Origin: Desulfarculaceae bacterium
GTDB taxonomy: Bacteria > Desulfobacterota > Desulfarculia > Desulfarculales > Desulfarculaceae
NCBI GenBank assembly: GCA_021737145.1
Contig: JAIPEN010000010.1
Coordinates: 62,001-126,000, forward strand
DNA length: 64,000 nucleotides
Reading direction: 5' to 3'
The stretch's first letter is position 1. Each line of letters opens with the position of its first letter. The notes beneath the pieces were generated by a model, which saw only the letters and a program-made list of their open reading frames with translations, searched no databases and was not told the origin of the DNA. Made by a program: the position numbers and the translations under genes. Of the stretch, positions 27,735 to 36,225 are shown in pieces.

Positions 27735-30056
27735 CTACATCTTGCACCAGCGGGTGCCGGTGGGAGTGTCGGCCACCTGGATGCCCCGCTCGGCCAGCTC
27801 GTCGCGCAACTGGTCGGCCAGGGCGTAGTCGCCGGCATCGCGGGCGGCCTGGCGGCGGGTGAGCAGCTCGTCGATCTCGGGATCGCGCGAGGGGCGCTCC
27901 AGGTCGATGATGCCCAGGACCTGGTTGGCCTCTTCCATGAAGCCCAGCACCTTCTCCACCTGGGAGGCGTCCATCTGCTGGCTGTTCATCAGGCGGTTGA
28001 TGCGCCGGATGAAGGCGAAGAGGTGGCCCATGGCCTTGGGCACGTTGAGGTCGTTGTCCATGGACTGCTGAATGCCGCTCCTGACCTCGTAGAGGTATTG
28101 GTCCAGGTCCGGGGCGTGGGAGCAGGGGCTCATGAAGCTAAGGCGGGCCACGAAGTCGTTGAAGCGCTCCACCGACTTGGCGGCCTGGTCCAGCTGCTCG
28201 TGGTCGTAGGTGAGCGGGCGGCGGTAGTGCTGGCCCAGCAGCCAGAGGCGCACCGTGGCCGGGCTGTAGCCCTGCTCCAGCACCTCGCGGATGGTCACGT
28301 CGTTGCCCGCCACCCGGGAGGCCTTTTTGCCGTCCACCACGACCACCTCGGAGTGCATCCACAAATTGGCCAGGGGCTTGCCGGTGAGGCCCTCGGCCAC
28401 GGCGATCTCGTTTTCGCCGTGGGGGAAGATCAGGTCGGTGGAGGCCAGGTGGATGTCGAACGGCTGGCCCAGGTGCTTGGAGGACATGGTGGCGCACTCA
28501 ACGTGCCAGCCGGGGCGCACGTTGCCCCAGGGGGTCTGCCAGTAGATGCCCGCCTTGAGATCGGCCAGGGAGGCCCGCTTGAAGATGGTGAAGTCGCGCG
28601 GGTTCTCCTTCTCGTAATAGTCGTAGTCGGTGTGCTTGTCGCACTGGGTGGCCGCGATGTCCACCCCGGAGAGCTTGCCGTAATTTTCGAAGCGGCTGAT
28701 GTTGAAGTAGATGCTTCTGAGCTTCTCGTAGGCCAGGCCCTTGTCCAGCAGGTCGCGGGCGGTCTCCACGATCTCGCTCACGTGCTCGGAGGCCTTGGGA
28801 TAGTCCAGGGCGGGCAGCATGCCCAGGGCGGCCATGTCCTGGAAAAAGGCCTGCTCCCACTTGGCGGTGAACTGCTTCCAGTCCGCCCCCTCGGCCAGGC
28901 ACTGGTTGATGGTGCGGTCGTCCACGTCGGCGATGTTGATGACCAGCTTGACCTCGAAGCCCCGGAACTCCAGATAGCGCCGCGCCAGGTCCGCGAAGAT
29001 CATGCGGCGGCCCAGGCCCAGGTCCGGCGGGCCGTCCAGGGAGGGGCCGCAGGCGTAGATGCCCACGCGGCCGGGCTGGGTGGGCACCAAGTCCTCCACC
29101 TGGCGGCTGAGGGTGTTGTAGAAGCGAAGGGGGATGGCCACCTTTTCGCTGGTGAACAGGGGGGTGGAAAGATAGCGCTCCCCGCCGTCGGGCATCAGGG
29201 CCACCACCACCGACCCGTCGGGCAGGGTGGCGGCCTGGTCCAGGGCCACCTTCATGGCCGCCCCGGCGCTCATGCCCACGAAGATGCCTTCCTCGCGGGC
29301 CAGGCGGCGGCTCATCTCGTAGGCGCTGTCATCGTCCACGTTGACCAGGATGTCCACCTCGGCGGGCTGGAAGATGCCCGGAGGATAGGACTCTTTCATG
29401 TTCTTGAGGCCCTGGATCTTGTGGCCCTGATAGGGCTCCACCGCCACCACCTTGACCGAGGGGTCTATCTGGTGGAAGCGGCGGGAGAGGCCCATCACCG
29501 TGCCCGAGGTGCCCAGGGTGGCCACCACCAGGTCCACCTTGCCCTCGGTGTCGGCGTAGATCTCGTCGGCCGTGGCCCCCTCCTGGGCGTGGGCCCTCCA
29601 GTTGTCCTCGTTGTTGAACTGGTCCACCAAAAAGTAGCGGTCAGGCTCTTCGCGGGCCAGGCGGTAGGCCTCCTCGATGGCCCCGTCGGTGGAAAGGTGG
29701 GCCGGGGTGAGCAGGATGTCCGCGCCGTAGGCCTTGAGTATCTTGCGCCGCTCCATGGAGGCGGACTCGGCCATGGTGAAGAGCATCTTATAGCCCTTGA
29801 CCGCGCAGGCCATGGCCAGGCCGATGCCGGTGTTGCCGCTGGTGGCCTCCAGCAGAACCTTGTCCTTGCTCAGCTCGCCCCGCCGCTCGGCTTCCTCGAT
29901 CATGTTCAGGGCCGGCCGGTCCTTGACCGAGCCGCCGGGATTCATGAACTCCAGCTTGGCGTATACGGTTACGCCGGGGTTGTGATTGAGCCGGTTGATG
30001 CGCACCATGGGGGTGCCGCCCACCAGCTCCAAGATGTTGTTCACAGGGAGACTCAT
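27735..30056 (-). CDS. CysK-CysS fusion (cysteine synthase plus degenerate cysteinyl-tRNA synthetase)
   Basis: 773 aa. Residues 1-305 are a cysteine synthase/CBS-type PLP enzyme: Lys45 in G-S-V-K-D-R is the Schiff-base lysine, S-G-N-T-G-I-G follows and T-L-G-T-S-G-T is the phosphate loop. Residues about 310-773 align end to end with cysteinyl-tRNA synthetase: Y-A-C-G-P-S keeps the zinc Cys, G-W-H-V-E-C keeps another, and F-P-H-G-E-N-E keeps His and Glu. But the HIGH motif is Asp-Leu-Gly-Leu at 345-348, and KMSKS is Lys-Ala-Ser-Arg-Val at 578-582. The second half is therefore unlikely to activate cysteine in the usual way. AGAGGA precedes ATG. The order suggests coupling of cysteine making with cysteine handling. 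Confidence 0.85.
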   Translation of the reverse strand: MSLPVNNILELVGGTPMVRINRLNHNPGVTVYAKLEFMNPGGSVKDRPALNMIEEAERRGELSKDKVLLEATSGNTGIGLAMACAVKGYKMLFTMAESASMERRKILKAYGADILLTPAHLSTDGAIEEAYRLAREEPDRYFLVDQFNNEDNWRAHAQEGATADEIYADTEGKVDLVVATLGTSGTVMGLSRRFHQIDPSVKVVAVEPYQGHKIQGLKNMKESYPPGIFQPAEVDILVNVDDDSAYEMSRRLAREEGIFVGMSAGAAMKVALDQAATLPDGSVVVALMPDGGERYLSTPLFTSEKVAIPLRFYNTLSRQVEDLVPTQPGRVGIYACGPSLDGPPDLGLGRRMIFADLARRYLEFRGFEVKLVINIADVDDRTINQCLAEGADWKQFTAKWEQAFFQDMAALGMLPALDYPKASEHVSEIVETARDLLDKGLAYEKLRSIYFNISRFENYGKLSGVDIAATQCDKHTDYDYYEKENPRDFTIFKRASLADLKAGIYWQTPWGNVRPGWHVECATMSSKHLGQPFDIHLASTDLIFPHGENEIAVAEGLTGKPLANLWMHSEVVVVDGKKASRVAGNDVTIREVLEQGYSPATVRLWLLGQHYRRPLTYDHEQLDQAAKSVERFNDFVARLSFMSPCSHAPDLDQYLYEVRSGIQQSMDNDLNVPKAMGHLFAFIRRINRLMNSQQMDASQVEKVLGFMEEANQVLGIIDLERPSRDPEIDELLTRRQAARDAGDYALADQLRDELAERGIQVADTPTGTRWCKM

Positions 30057-30195
30057 GACTGTCCTCTGCTAGAAGAACCTTCGTGGGCTCAAGCATACTC
30101 AAGGAGGGGGGCATAGTAAAGGCTTGGCCAGGCATTGCCATCAGGGCCCGCCTGAGGCAAATTAATATATATAGATGCAGCGTCCAGGAGGTTTC

Positions 30196-30684
30196 ATGCG
30201 GTTTATATGCGCGTTTCTGTTGACCTTGGCCCTGGCAATGGCAGCGCCTCCCGCCGCGCCGGCCGACCAGGTCAAGGACCTGCACCACGCGGCCAAGGCC
30301 CTGGCGGCGGACATCCAGGCCCAGCGCCGGGCCCAGGGCATCCCGGACCAGGCCGTGGCCAAGGCCCCCCTGGGCTCGTCCAAGACGGTGCGCTTCAAGC
30401 TGCCCATGAAAAAAGGCAAGGGCCGGGAAACGGCCAGCGCCTATTGCTTCGGCCACACCCTGGACTGCGTTGCCCGGATCATGGACCCGGACAACCGCTA
30501 CTCCGGCCAGGTGAGCACCAGCCATGGCAGCAAGATCAAGTTCTCCGGCCAAAAGGCCGAGCAGGGCCTGGACCTGACCCTGCAAACCGACTTTTTCGGA
30601 GACACCCAGTTCACGGTGGTCATGGAGGCCGGCGAGCAGCCCTGGCCCGACCATGTGCTGGTGGAGGTGATGTGCCGCTATTGA
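30196..30684 (+). CDS. secreted protein of unknown function
   Basis: 162 aa. GGAGGTTTC lies right before ATG 30196, and a signal peptide spans residues 1-23 (ending A-P-A). The mature part has a helix with D-L-H-H-A-A-K-A, a Lys-rich segment (P-M-K-K-G-K-G-R-E-T), and two cysteines (C-F-G-H-T-L-D-C) that may pair. I recognise no domain. The lipoprotein gene follows 41 bases downstream with its own strong ribosome-binding site, so the two may form an operon. Confidence 0.6.
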   Translation: MRFICAFLLTLALAMAAPPAAPADQVKDLHHAAKALAADIQAQRRAQGIPDQAVAKAPLGSSKTVRFKLPMKKGKGRETASAYCFGHTLDCVARIMDPDNRYSGQVSTSHGSKIKFSGQKAEQGLDLTLQTDFFGDTQFTVVMEAGEQPWPDHVLVEVMCRY

Positions 30685-30725
30685 ATGGCCGCAAAGCTTC
30701 CGAGAAAACCAAACAGGAGGAGAAC

Positions 30726-31349
30726 GTGAGGCGGAAAACCAAATACTTTATGTTGGTGGTCGCGGCCCTGGCCCTGGTGGCCGCCTGCGCCACCACCGGC
30801 AACTGGGAGGGCTTCTCCGAGACCGACAAGGGGGCCTGGCAGGCGGTGGGCGCTTCGCCGCAGTATGCCGACACCCTGCGCGGGGCGGGCATCACCCCGG
30901 CCCAGTCCAAGGCCTGGAGCAACGCCGGGTTCAGCGAGGCCTCGGACATCGTGGCCTGGAACAAGGCCGGCTTCGGGCCGGGCGAGGCCAAGGACTGGCG
31001 CGGCGCCCGCTTCAGCCCCAAGGACGCGGGGCAGTGGAAGCAGAACAACTTCAGCCTGCAGCAGACCCAGGCCTGGGTGGCGGCCACCGGCCTCAACGCC
31101 CATCAGGCCCGGCAGTGGAGCGACAACGGATTCGCCGATCCCAAGCTGGCCCAGACCTGGCACAAGGCCGGTTTCGGGCCTTTGGACTCCAAGCAGTGGA
31201 GCGGCCTGGGCTTCTCCACCCAAGAGGCCAAGGCCTGGCAGGCCCAGGGCTTCCAGCCCCCGGACGCGGGCAACTGGAAGAAAAACGGCTTTAGCCTGGA
31301 AAAGGCGGTGGACTACCGCAAGAAGGGTCTCAAGCCCTCGGGCAAGTAA
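30726..31349 (+). CDS. lipoprotein with GF-W repeats
   Basis: 207 aa from GTG 30726, with AGGAGGAGAAC just upstream. The lipobox is L-V-A-A-C, so Cys would be lipidated. The rest is about seven short repeats of the shape A-x-x-W-x-x-x-G-F-x-x-x-x-A, each of roughly 25 residues, such as A-K-D-W-R-G-A-R-F and A-K-A-W-Q-A-Q-G-F. Such helical Trp/Phe repeats could form a superhelix for binding another envelope component. No named family is recognised. It is followed by a terminator. Confidence 0.65.
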   Translation: MRRKTKYFMLVVAALALVAACATTGNWEGFSETDKGAWQAVGASPQYADTLRGAGITPAQSKAWSNAGFSEASDIVAWNKAGFGPGEAKDWRGARFSPKDAGQWKQNNFSLQQTQAWVAATGLNAHQARQWSDNGFADPKLAQTWHKAGFGPLDSKQWSGLGFSTQEAKAWQAQGFQPPDAGNWKKNGFSLEKAVDYRKKGLKPSGK

Positions 31350-31369
31350 GCGCCCAAGGCGACAACCAG

Positions 31370-31403
31370 GGGCGTCCGGGGAGACCCGGGCGCCCTGTTA
31401 TTT
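31370..31403. terminator. terminator between convergent genes
   Basis: GGGCGTCCGGG (31370-31380) and CCCGGGCGCCC (31385-31395) form an 11-bp stem with one T-G pair and a GAGA loop, followed by TGTTATTT. It serves the lipoprotein gene; the convergent gene stops at 31398. Confidence 0.75.
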
Positions 31404-31802
31404 CGCCTGCCCACCGGACAGGCCGCCCCGGGGCAGCAGCTGCACCGTGGCCCCCGGCTTGCCCTCGCCGGTGTGGCTCACGGCCTTCCACTTGCCGTCC
31501 TTTTTGGCCCCCACCCTGATCCATCCCTCCGGGGACACCAACAGGGTGCCCATGGTGCTCACCGGGTCCTGCGCGTCCGGGCCCAGGAGCCAGAGGTCCA
31601 CCTTCTTGCCGCCGGTGCCCTCGGTGCAGCGGTGCTCTCCGGGCGGGAGCACCCACTTGGTCATGCCCTGGAGCTGGCTCTGGGCCAAAAGAGGCAGCGA
31701 GGCGTCGTTGTAGACGCAGCAGGCCCGGGCCGGGGCGGCGCTCAGGCAAAGCAACAGGGCCACGGCCAAGGCCGCGGCGATCATGAGCGGGCGAAAAGAC
31801 AT
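31398..31802 (-). CDS. small secreted protein, Y-N family member D
   Basis: 134 aa. Signal peptide to about residue 27 (A-R-A), mature start C-C-V-Y-N-D. It is the most divergent member: after the Y-N motif there is one Cys in H-R-C-T-E, and a beta-rich region (K-V-D-L-W-L-L-G-P-D-A, then W-I-R-V-G-A-K-K). The shared opening and architecture place it with the proteins at 6041, 14263 and 26393, but sequence identity is low. Function unknown. Confidence 0.6.
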   Translation of the reverse strand: MSFRPLMIAAALAVALLLCLSAAPARACCVYNDASLPLLAQSQLQGMTKWVLPPGEHRCTEGTGGKKVDLWLLGPDAQDPVSTMGTLLVSPEGWIRVGAKKDGKWKAVSHTGEGKPGATVQLLPRGGLSGGQAK

Positions 31803-31953
31803 GGTGGCTCCCCCTTGGGTTGGGTGCAGGGACGGGCGGGCGCTAGGGATAATTATGGCCCAGGCGGGCAGGCTGAGAGAAGGGGGTTGGTGATTGCAAC
31901 GCTTTTGCTATAATTTCAGTCTTAAAAGGCCATGCGCAAGGAGGCGGTTGGCC

Positions 31954-32337
31954 ATGTTGGCGGTTAATAAATCTTTACGGATAATCTTCACTTGTTTCGG
32001 CCTTGGCCTTGTCCTGGCTTCCCTGTGTTTTCATCTTGGCTGCGCCAAAGGGGATGCCGTCCAATTCCAGAACAAAATCCAAGGCATGTCCGACAGCGAA
32101 CTCTTATATTATTATGCGGGGATAAACGCGAGGATAAAACAGATCGGGCATGGCATGGATCGGAATCCAGACGCATATCCCTATGACCAAAAGCACAATA
32201 TATACAGCACGCCGTTTTCACCCGGCAAAGAGGGATACGGCCTGATCCAAAAGAGAAAGATGATTCTAGAGGAGTTGCAGGCGCGCAATATCGACCCGTC
32301 GCAATACCCCGCCTTGACCCTGGACCGGGCCAAGTAA
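31954..32337 (+). CDS. small lipoprotein of unknown function
   Basis: 127 aa from ATG 31954, with AGGAGG 9 bases upstream. A lipobox H-L-G-C ends the signal at about residue 30. The mature part is polar and rich in Tyr (L-L-Y-Y-Y-A-G-I-N), with two further Tyr-Pro motifs. G+C is lower than the neighbours, so it could be an acquired or fast-evolving gene. No domain is recognised. Confidence 0.6.
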   Translation: MLAVNKSLRIIFTCFGLGLVLASLCFHLGCAKGDAVQFQNKIQGMSDSELLYYYAGINARIKQIGHGMDRNPDAYPYDQKHNIYSTPFSPGKEGYGLIQKRKMILEELQARNIDPSQYPALTLDRAK

Positions 32338-32414
32338 AAAAAACTGGGCCTGCCGAAAAGGGCAACCTCCAGCAACCGGGCAATGGCCCGGCGCCCCTGG
32401 CCGGAATCATAAAA

Positions 32415-32443
32415 AAGGCCCCGCCGAAAACCGGCGGGGCCTT
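32415..32443. terminator. bidirectional terminator
   Basis: AAGGCCCCGCCG (32415-32426) and CGGCGGGGCCTT (32432-32443) make a perfect 12-bp stem with an AAAAC loop, with A and T runs at its base. It separates the small lipoprotein gene from the convergent sigma-factor gene. Confidence 0.85.
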
Positions 32444-32471
32444 GCTTATCTATTACTATAGGGCGCTCGGT

Positions 32472-33554
32472 CTAGACGTGGTCCTCCAGCACGGCGCGCC
32501 ATTGGGGATGACGCAGGCGCTGCAGGGCCTTTTTCTCGATTTGGCGCACCCGCTCGCGGCTCAGGCCGAAGACCTGACCCACCTGCTCCAGGGTGTGCTC
32601 GTCCTCGTCGCCCAGGCCGAACCGCATCTGGAGGATGCGCTTCTCGCGGTCGTCCAACGATTGCAGGGCCTCGCCCAGGTGGACGTGCATCTCGCCCTCG
32701 CCCACCTTTTCAAAGGCGTTCTCGGCTTCCTTGTTCTCGATGAAGTCGCCCAGCTCGTCGCCGTCCTCGCCCACCGGGGTCTCCAGGCTGGTGGAGTCCA
32801 GGGTCAGGTTGACGATCTCCTTGACCTTGTCCTCGTCGATGCCCACCTTCTCGGCCACTTCCTTGGGCAAAGGCTCGCGGCCCAACTCCTTGAGCAGGCC
32901 GTAGTAGACCCGGAAGTACTTGGACCTGAGCTCCAGCAGGTGGATGGGGATCCGGATGGTGCGGGCCTGGTCGTAGATGGCCCGGCTGATGGTCTGGCGG
33001 ATCCACCAGGAGGCAAAGGTGCTGAAGCGGTAGCCGGTCTTGTAGTCGTAGCGGTTCACCGCCTTCATCAGGCCGATGTTGCCTTCCTGGATCAGGTCGG
33101 CGAAGCTCAGGCCCCGGAAGGTGTACTTCTTGGCGATGGACACGGCCAGGCGCAGGTTGGCCTCCACCATCTCCTGCACCGCGACCTCGACTTGCAGGCG
33201 GGCGTCCTCGATCTCAACCAGGGTCTTGGCCAGCTTCTTGGTCTGCTTTTTCTTGGCCGCGGCCCGCTTGAGCAGCTCGAAGGTGTCGGCCATCACGTCC
33301 TCCACCGACATGGGGGACTTGTGGCTGTCGGCCAGCCAGGCCTCGATGCGCACGCAGGAGTTGGCGGCGTCCTTGTCACTCTTGATGATATCCAGCGACT
33401 TGGACAATATCTCGTCGCGCCCGTCCTGGATGGTCTTGCCCAGCTCCAGTTCGCGCTCGGGGGTCAGCAGATCCCGCCCCTCGACCTCCTTGAAATAGGT
33501 GACCGGAGTGTCCAGGCTGAAATCAGACCCTTTGTATTGACGGCTATCGGCCAT
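32472..33554 (-). CDS. RpoD-like (group 2) sigma-70 family factor
   Basis: 360 aa. Region 1.2 starts near residue 15 (T-P-V-T-Y-F-K-E-V), regions 2.1-2.4 cover about 130-200 (D-L-I-Q-E-G-N-I-G-L-M-K-A-V, then the -10-reading R-F-S-T-F-A-S-W-W-I-R-Q), region 3 follows, and region 4.2 is the HTH T-L-E-Q-V-G-Q-V-F-G-L-S-R-E-R-V-R-Q-I. It is too short for primary RpoD, which carries a long non-conserved insert, and is closest to RpoS/RpoH-like group 2 sigmas. GAGGTG precedes ATG. A hairpin in its leader (33582-33628) might influence expression. It probably controls a stress or stationary-phase regulon. Confidence 0.85.
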   Translation of the reverse strand: MADSRQYKGSDFSLDTPVTYFKEVEGRDLLTPERELELGKTIQDGRDEILSKSLDIIKSDKDAANSCVRIEAWLADSHKSPMSVEDVMADTFELLKRAAAKKKQTKKLAKTLVEIEDARLQVEVAVQEMVEANLRLAVSIAKKYTFRGLSFADLIQEGNIGLMKAVNRYDYKTGYRFSTFASWWIRQTISRAIYDQARTIRIPIHLLELRSKYFRVYYGLLKELGREPLPKEVAEKVGIDEDKVKEIVNLTLDSTSLETPVGEDGDELGDFIENKEAENAFEKVGEGEMHVHLGEALQSLDDREKRILQMRFGLGDEDEHTLEQVGQVFGLSRERVRQIEKKALQRLRHPQWRAVLEDHV

Positions 33555-33734
33555 GGTAATTCACCTCTTCCCAACAGGGCCCCGCATCGTCCAGCGCTTT
33601 GGGCTGCCAGCGGCGCGGGGTTTTTCTCTCTGTTCAGGCTCGCCGCGTCCTTAGGTTCACCGGGTTAAGGGCGCGATCATCTAAAAGTTAAGCTAAGCAT
33701 TCGAGGGCCAAAGTCAAACCCTCATCCCTATTTA

Positions 33735-34811
33735 TTATTTTGCCTCTCGCCGGGCTGCCAGGGAAGCAATTAACTCCCCATGATGGGCCGGCACCGGCCG
33801 GGCCGTCCGGCGGCGCATGACCAGGGCGTCGTTGGGGCAGGCCGTAACACACAGGCCGCAACCCAAACAAAGCTCCTGATCCACCTCCGCCGTTTCGTCG
33901 TCCACCTTCACCGCGGCCACCTGGCAGATGGCCTCGCACTCTCCGCAGGCCACGCAGGCCTCGGGGTCCACCTCGGCCAGATAGGCCGCCTGGCTGATGC
34001 CCCCCGGCTTATTTAGCCGGGTGATGGTCTGTAGAAACATGCAGCAATCGCCGCAGCAGTTGCACAAAAAATTTACGTTTTGCGCAACGTTATCGACCAC
34101 ATGCACCAGCCCGGCCTCTTCGGCCCTGGCCAGGGCCTCCAGCATCTGCCCGGGGCTGGCCTTTTTGGCCCAGCCCTGCTCCACCGCGAACTCGGCGAAT
34201 GACCCGAAGATCATGCACACGTCCAGGGGAGCATCGCAGCCCTGGCCCAGCTCATGGGCCTGCTGGCGGCAGTAACAATCAGTGAGCGCCAGGTGCTCGT
34301 GCTGGCGGATGAGCTCTTCCGCCTGCTCAAAGGGCAGTATTTCCTGGCTGTTGTCCACCGCCCGCCCCACGGGGATGACCCGGGAGTAGGGGGTGGGCGC
34401 CTCGGAGAAGGCCTTGCCGACCCCGGGCTCGTAATAGGCCTCGAACAGCTCGGCCATGCGGCGTTTGGCCCCGCCGGCGGTGGAGGCCCAAAACTGGGCC
34501 TCGGCCATTCCCGGCACCATGGGCAACAAACTGTAATAGCTGGCCCGTGGGGTGCGCCGCCTATAGACCAGGCCCTTTTGGGCCATGGCCTCCAGCAGGT
34601 CTTGAGCCTGCTCCAGGCTCAGGCCGGCCTGTTCGGCGATCTTGGCTGCCTTGACCGGCCGGAAGGCCATGGTCGCGGCCAGCCCGGCCTCGGGCTCGCT
34701 GAACAATTCGCGCAGAATGGCCATGAGTTCCGGGCCCTGAGGGGCTCCCAGGGGAGCCTGATCAAGGTTTTCGGCCAATAGCTCAAAGGCGTCCTGTGCG
34801 GGGCCAGCCAT
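33735..34811 (-). CDS. HTH-linked 4Fe-4S ferredoxin-like protein
   Basis: 358 aa. Residues 45-90 look like a winged-helix segment (A-A-K-I-A-E-Q-A-G-L-S-L-E-Q-A and L-V-Y-R-R-R). The middle has a Cys-rich set: L-T-D-C-Y-C-R, then a G-C-D-A-P-L-D-V-C run and C-N-C-C-G-D-C-C. The C-terminus holds two 4Fe-4S sites: C-V-A-C-G-E-C-E-A-I-C and C-L-G-C-G-L-C-V-T-A-C-P. This resembles a redox-sensing protein or an Fe-S protein with a repressor-like N-domain. The Shine-Dalgarno sequence is weak and there is no partner gene. Confidence 0.75.
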   Translation of the reverse strand: MAGPAQDAFELLAENLDQAPLGAPQGPELMAILRELFSEPEAGLAATMAFRPVKAAKIAEQAGLSLEQAQDLLEAMAQKGLVYRRRTPRASYYSLLPMVPGMAEAQFWASTAGGAKRRMAELFEAYYEPGVGKAFSEAPTPYSRVIPVGRAVDNSQEILPFEQAEELIRQHEHLALTDCYCRQQAHELGQGCDAPLDVCMIFGSFAEFAVEQGWAKKASPGQMLEALARAEEAGLVHVVDNVAQNVNFLCNCCGDCCMFLQTITRLNKPGGISQAAYLAEVDPEACVACGECEAICQVAAVKVDDETAEVDQELCLGCGLCVTACPNDALVMRRRTARPVPAHHGELIASLAARREAK

Positions 34812-35146
34812 TGTTTCGCCTGTTAAAACAGCCCTTTATAGTTAAAAGCATACCCCTTCCCTCATAGGGAAGGGGCTTGGCTTCCTGCAAAAAGAGAGTT
34901 TGCGGTATTAGTGAATTAATGTCAAGAAAAAAAAGAGAGATTGTGAAAACAGGCGGGCACGAATCTGCAACAGTCATCGCCGGGCAAATCCGGCCGGGCC
35001 GGCCGGCGGAAGCAACAACCTTTACCGGTTAGTCTCGGTTTGTTAACATTGTCTTGCTGTATATCATTATAGAAGGCCTCAGCCCGGCATCCTGATAGGC
35101 ACTGCAACCGTCCGCCTGCCCGGCGGCGCTGGTCCGTGAGGAGCCT
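34812..35146. other. intergenic region with hairpin and weak promoter
   Basis: No gene. CCCCTTCCCT and AGGGAAGGGG (34853-34862 and 34866-34875) form a perfect 10-bp stem with a CAT loop. A possible promoter for the GAF gene is TTGTTA with TATCAT about 16 bp later (about 35037-35070). The rest is AT-leaning with no repeat of the window's families. Confidence 0.5.
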
Positions 35147-35986
35147 ATGCCCCCCTCATCCCCTATCGGCACATCCCCCCCGCTTTCCCTGCCCAAAGAG
35201 CTGGAGCTAAAAACCCGCGAGTTCGACGCCCTGGCCAAGGGCGCCCGCGCGGTGTTGGAGTGGCAGGGCTTTGCCAAGGCGGCGCGCAGCATCTTCGACT
35301 ATTGCAAGGATCTGATCGGCGCCACCTCGGGCTACGTGGCCCTGCTCAGCGAGGACGGGGCGGAGAACGAGCTGCTGTTTTTGGAAGCGGGCGGCCTGCC
35401 CTGCACCGTGGACCCCGAGCTGCCCATGCCCATCCGGGGACTCAGGGCCGAGGCCTACCGCGACGGCGCCGCGGTGTATGACAACGACTTCATGAACGGC
35501 CCCTGGGTCAAGTTCATGCCTTCGGGGCACGTGGTGCTGGAAAACGTGCTCTTCGCGCCGCTCAACCTGGAGTCGCGCACCGTGGGCATCATGGGCCTGG
35601 CCAACAAGGCGGGCGGCTTCACCGGCCGCGACGCGATGATGGCCACCCACTTCGGGGAGCTGGCCGCCATCGCCCTGCGCAACAGCCAGGCCCTGGAGCA
35701 GAGGGACCGCTACGCCCAGGAGCAGGAAAGGCTGATCGCCGAGCTGCGCAAGACCCTCAAGGAGGTCAAGACCCTCAAGGGCCTGCTGCCCATCTGCTCC
35801 ATCTGCAAGCGGGTGCGCGACGACCAGGGCTATTGGGCCCGCCTGGAGGAGTACCTGAGCCTGCACGCCGACGCCGAGGTGTCCCACGGCCTGTGCCCCA
35901 CCTGCATGGAGGAGCACTATCCCGAGGTCTGCGCCGAGCTGCGGGCCAAGGAGGCCGCCGAGAAGGACCACCCAAAAAGCCGTTGA
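35147..35986 (+). CDS. GAF-domain sensor with C-terminal Cys-rich module
   Basis: 279 aa, soluble. A GAF-like domain covers residues about 25-185 (A-A-R-S-I-F-D-Y-C-K-D-L-I-G-A-T-S-G-Y-V). A coiled coil follows (R-D-R-Y-A-Q-E-Q-E-R-L-I-A-E-L-R-K-T), then the module V-K-T-L-K-G-L-L-P-I-C-S-I-C-K-R-V-R-D-D, Y-W-A-R-L-E-E-Y, and S-H-G-L-C-P-T-C. The same module ends the PAS sensor at 15033. There is no kinase or GGDEF domain. GAGGAG lies directly before ATG. The ligand and output are unknown. Confidence 0.75.
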   Translation: MPPSSPIGTSPPLSLPKELELKTREFDALAKGARAVLEWQGFAKAARSIFDYCKDLIGATSGYVALLSEDGAENELLFLEAGGLPCTVDPELPMPIRGLRAEAYRDGAAVYDNDFMNGPWVKFMPSGHVVLENVLFAPLNLESRTVGIMGLANKAGGFTGRDAMMATHFGELAAIALRNSQALEQRDRYAQEQERLIAELRKTLKEVKTLKGLLPICSICKRVRDDQGYWARLEEYLSLHADAEVSHGLCPTCMEEHYPEVCAELRAKEAAEKDHPKSR

Positions 35987-36050
35987 CAGCAATGGGCTTT
36001 GAGAATACCCTTCCTGGAAATTCGACTTTAAGGAGCGATCCGAGATAGCC

Positions 36051-36125
36051 ATGATTACCCATCAGTCCCGTGCAGTGTTTACCTATTTCGTCTTTAGCGG
36101 CTTTATAGGTGCGCCCATGGGCTGA
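36051..36125 (+). CDS. possible 24-aa leader peptide
   Basis: MITHQSRAVF, then aromatic and small residues to A-P-M-G and TGA at 36123. AAGGAG lies 15 bases before ATG, longer than usual. It precedes a strong intrinsic terminator (36147-36192) that itself precedes the MBL gene. Attenuation by a leader peptide is a hypothesis; there are no runs of a single codon pointing to one amino acid. Confidence 0.3.
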   Translation: MITHQSRAVFTYFVFSGFIGAPMG

Positions 36126-36146
36126 TCGGGTCGAAATAGACCTTCA

Positions 36147-36192
36147 GGGCCGTGGGCACAAGCTGCTCACGGCCCTTTTCTTTTGTTTTTTT
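36147..36192 (+). terminator. attenuator-like terminator before the MBL gene
   Basis: GGGCCGTGGGCA (36147-36158) pairs with TGCTCACGGCCC (36164-36175), one G-T, loop CAAGC, then a long T-rich run to 36192. The MBL start is at 36226, so no promoter can fit between the terminator and the gene. Confidence 0.8.
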
Positions 36193-36225
36193 ACTGACCG
36201 TGGATTCACAACGGAGATAAAAGCC

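Noticed and set aside
32441..33668. A plus-strand frame opposite the sigma factor
   Set aside because: Leu/Val/His-rich shadow reading with no motif; the minus strand has all sigma regions.
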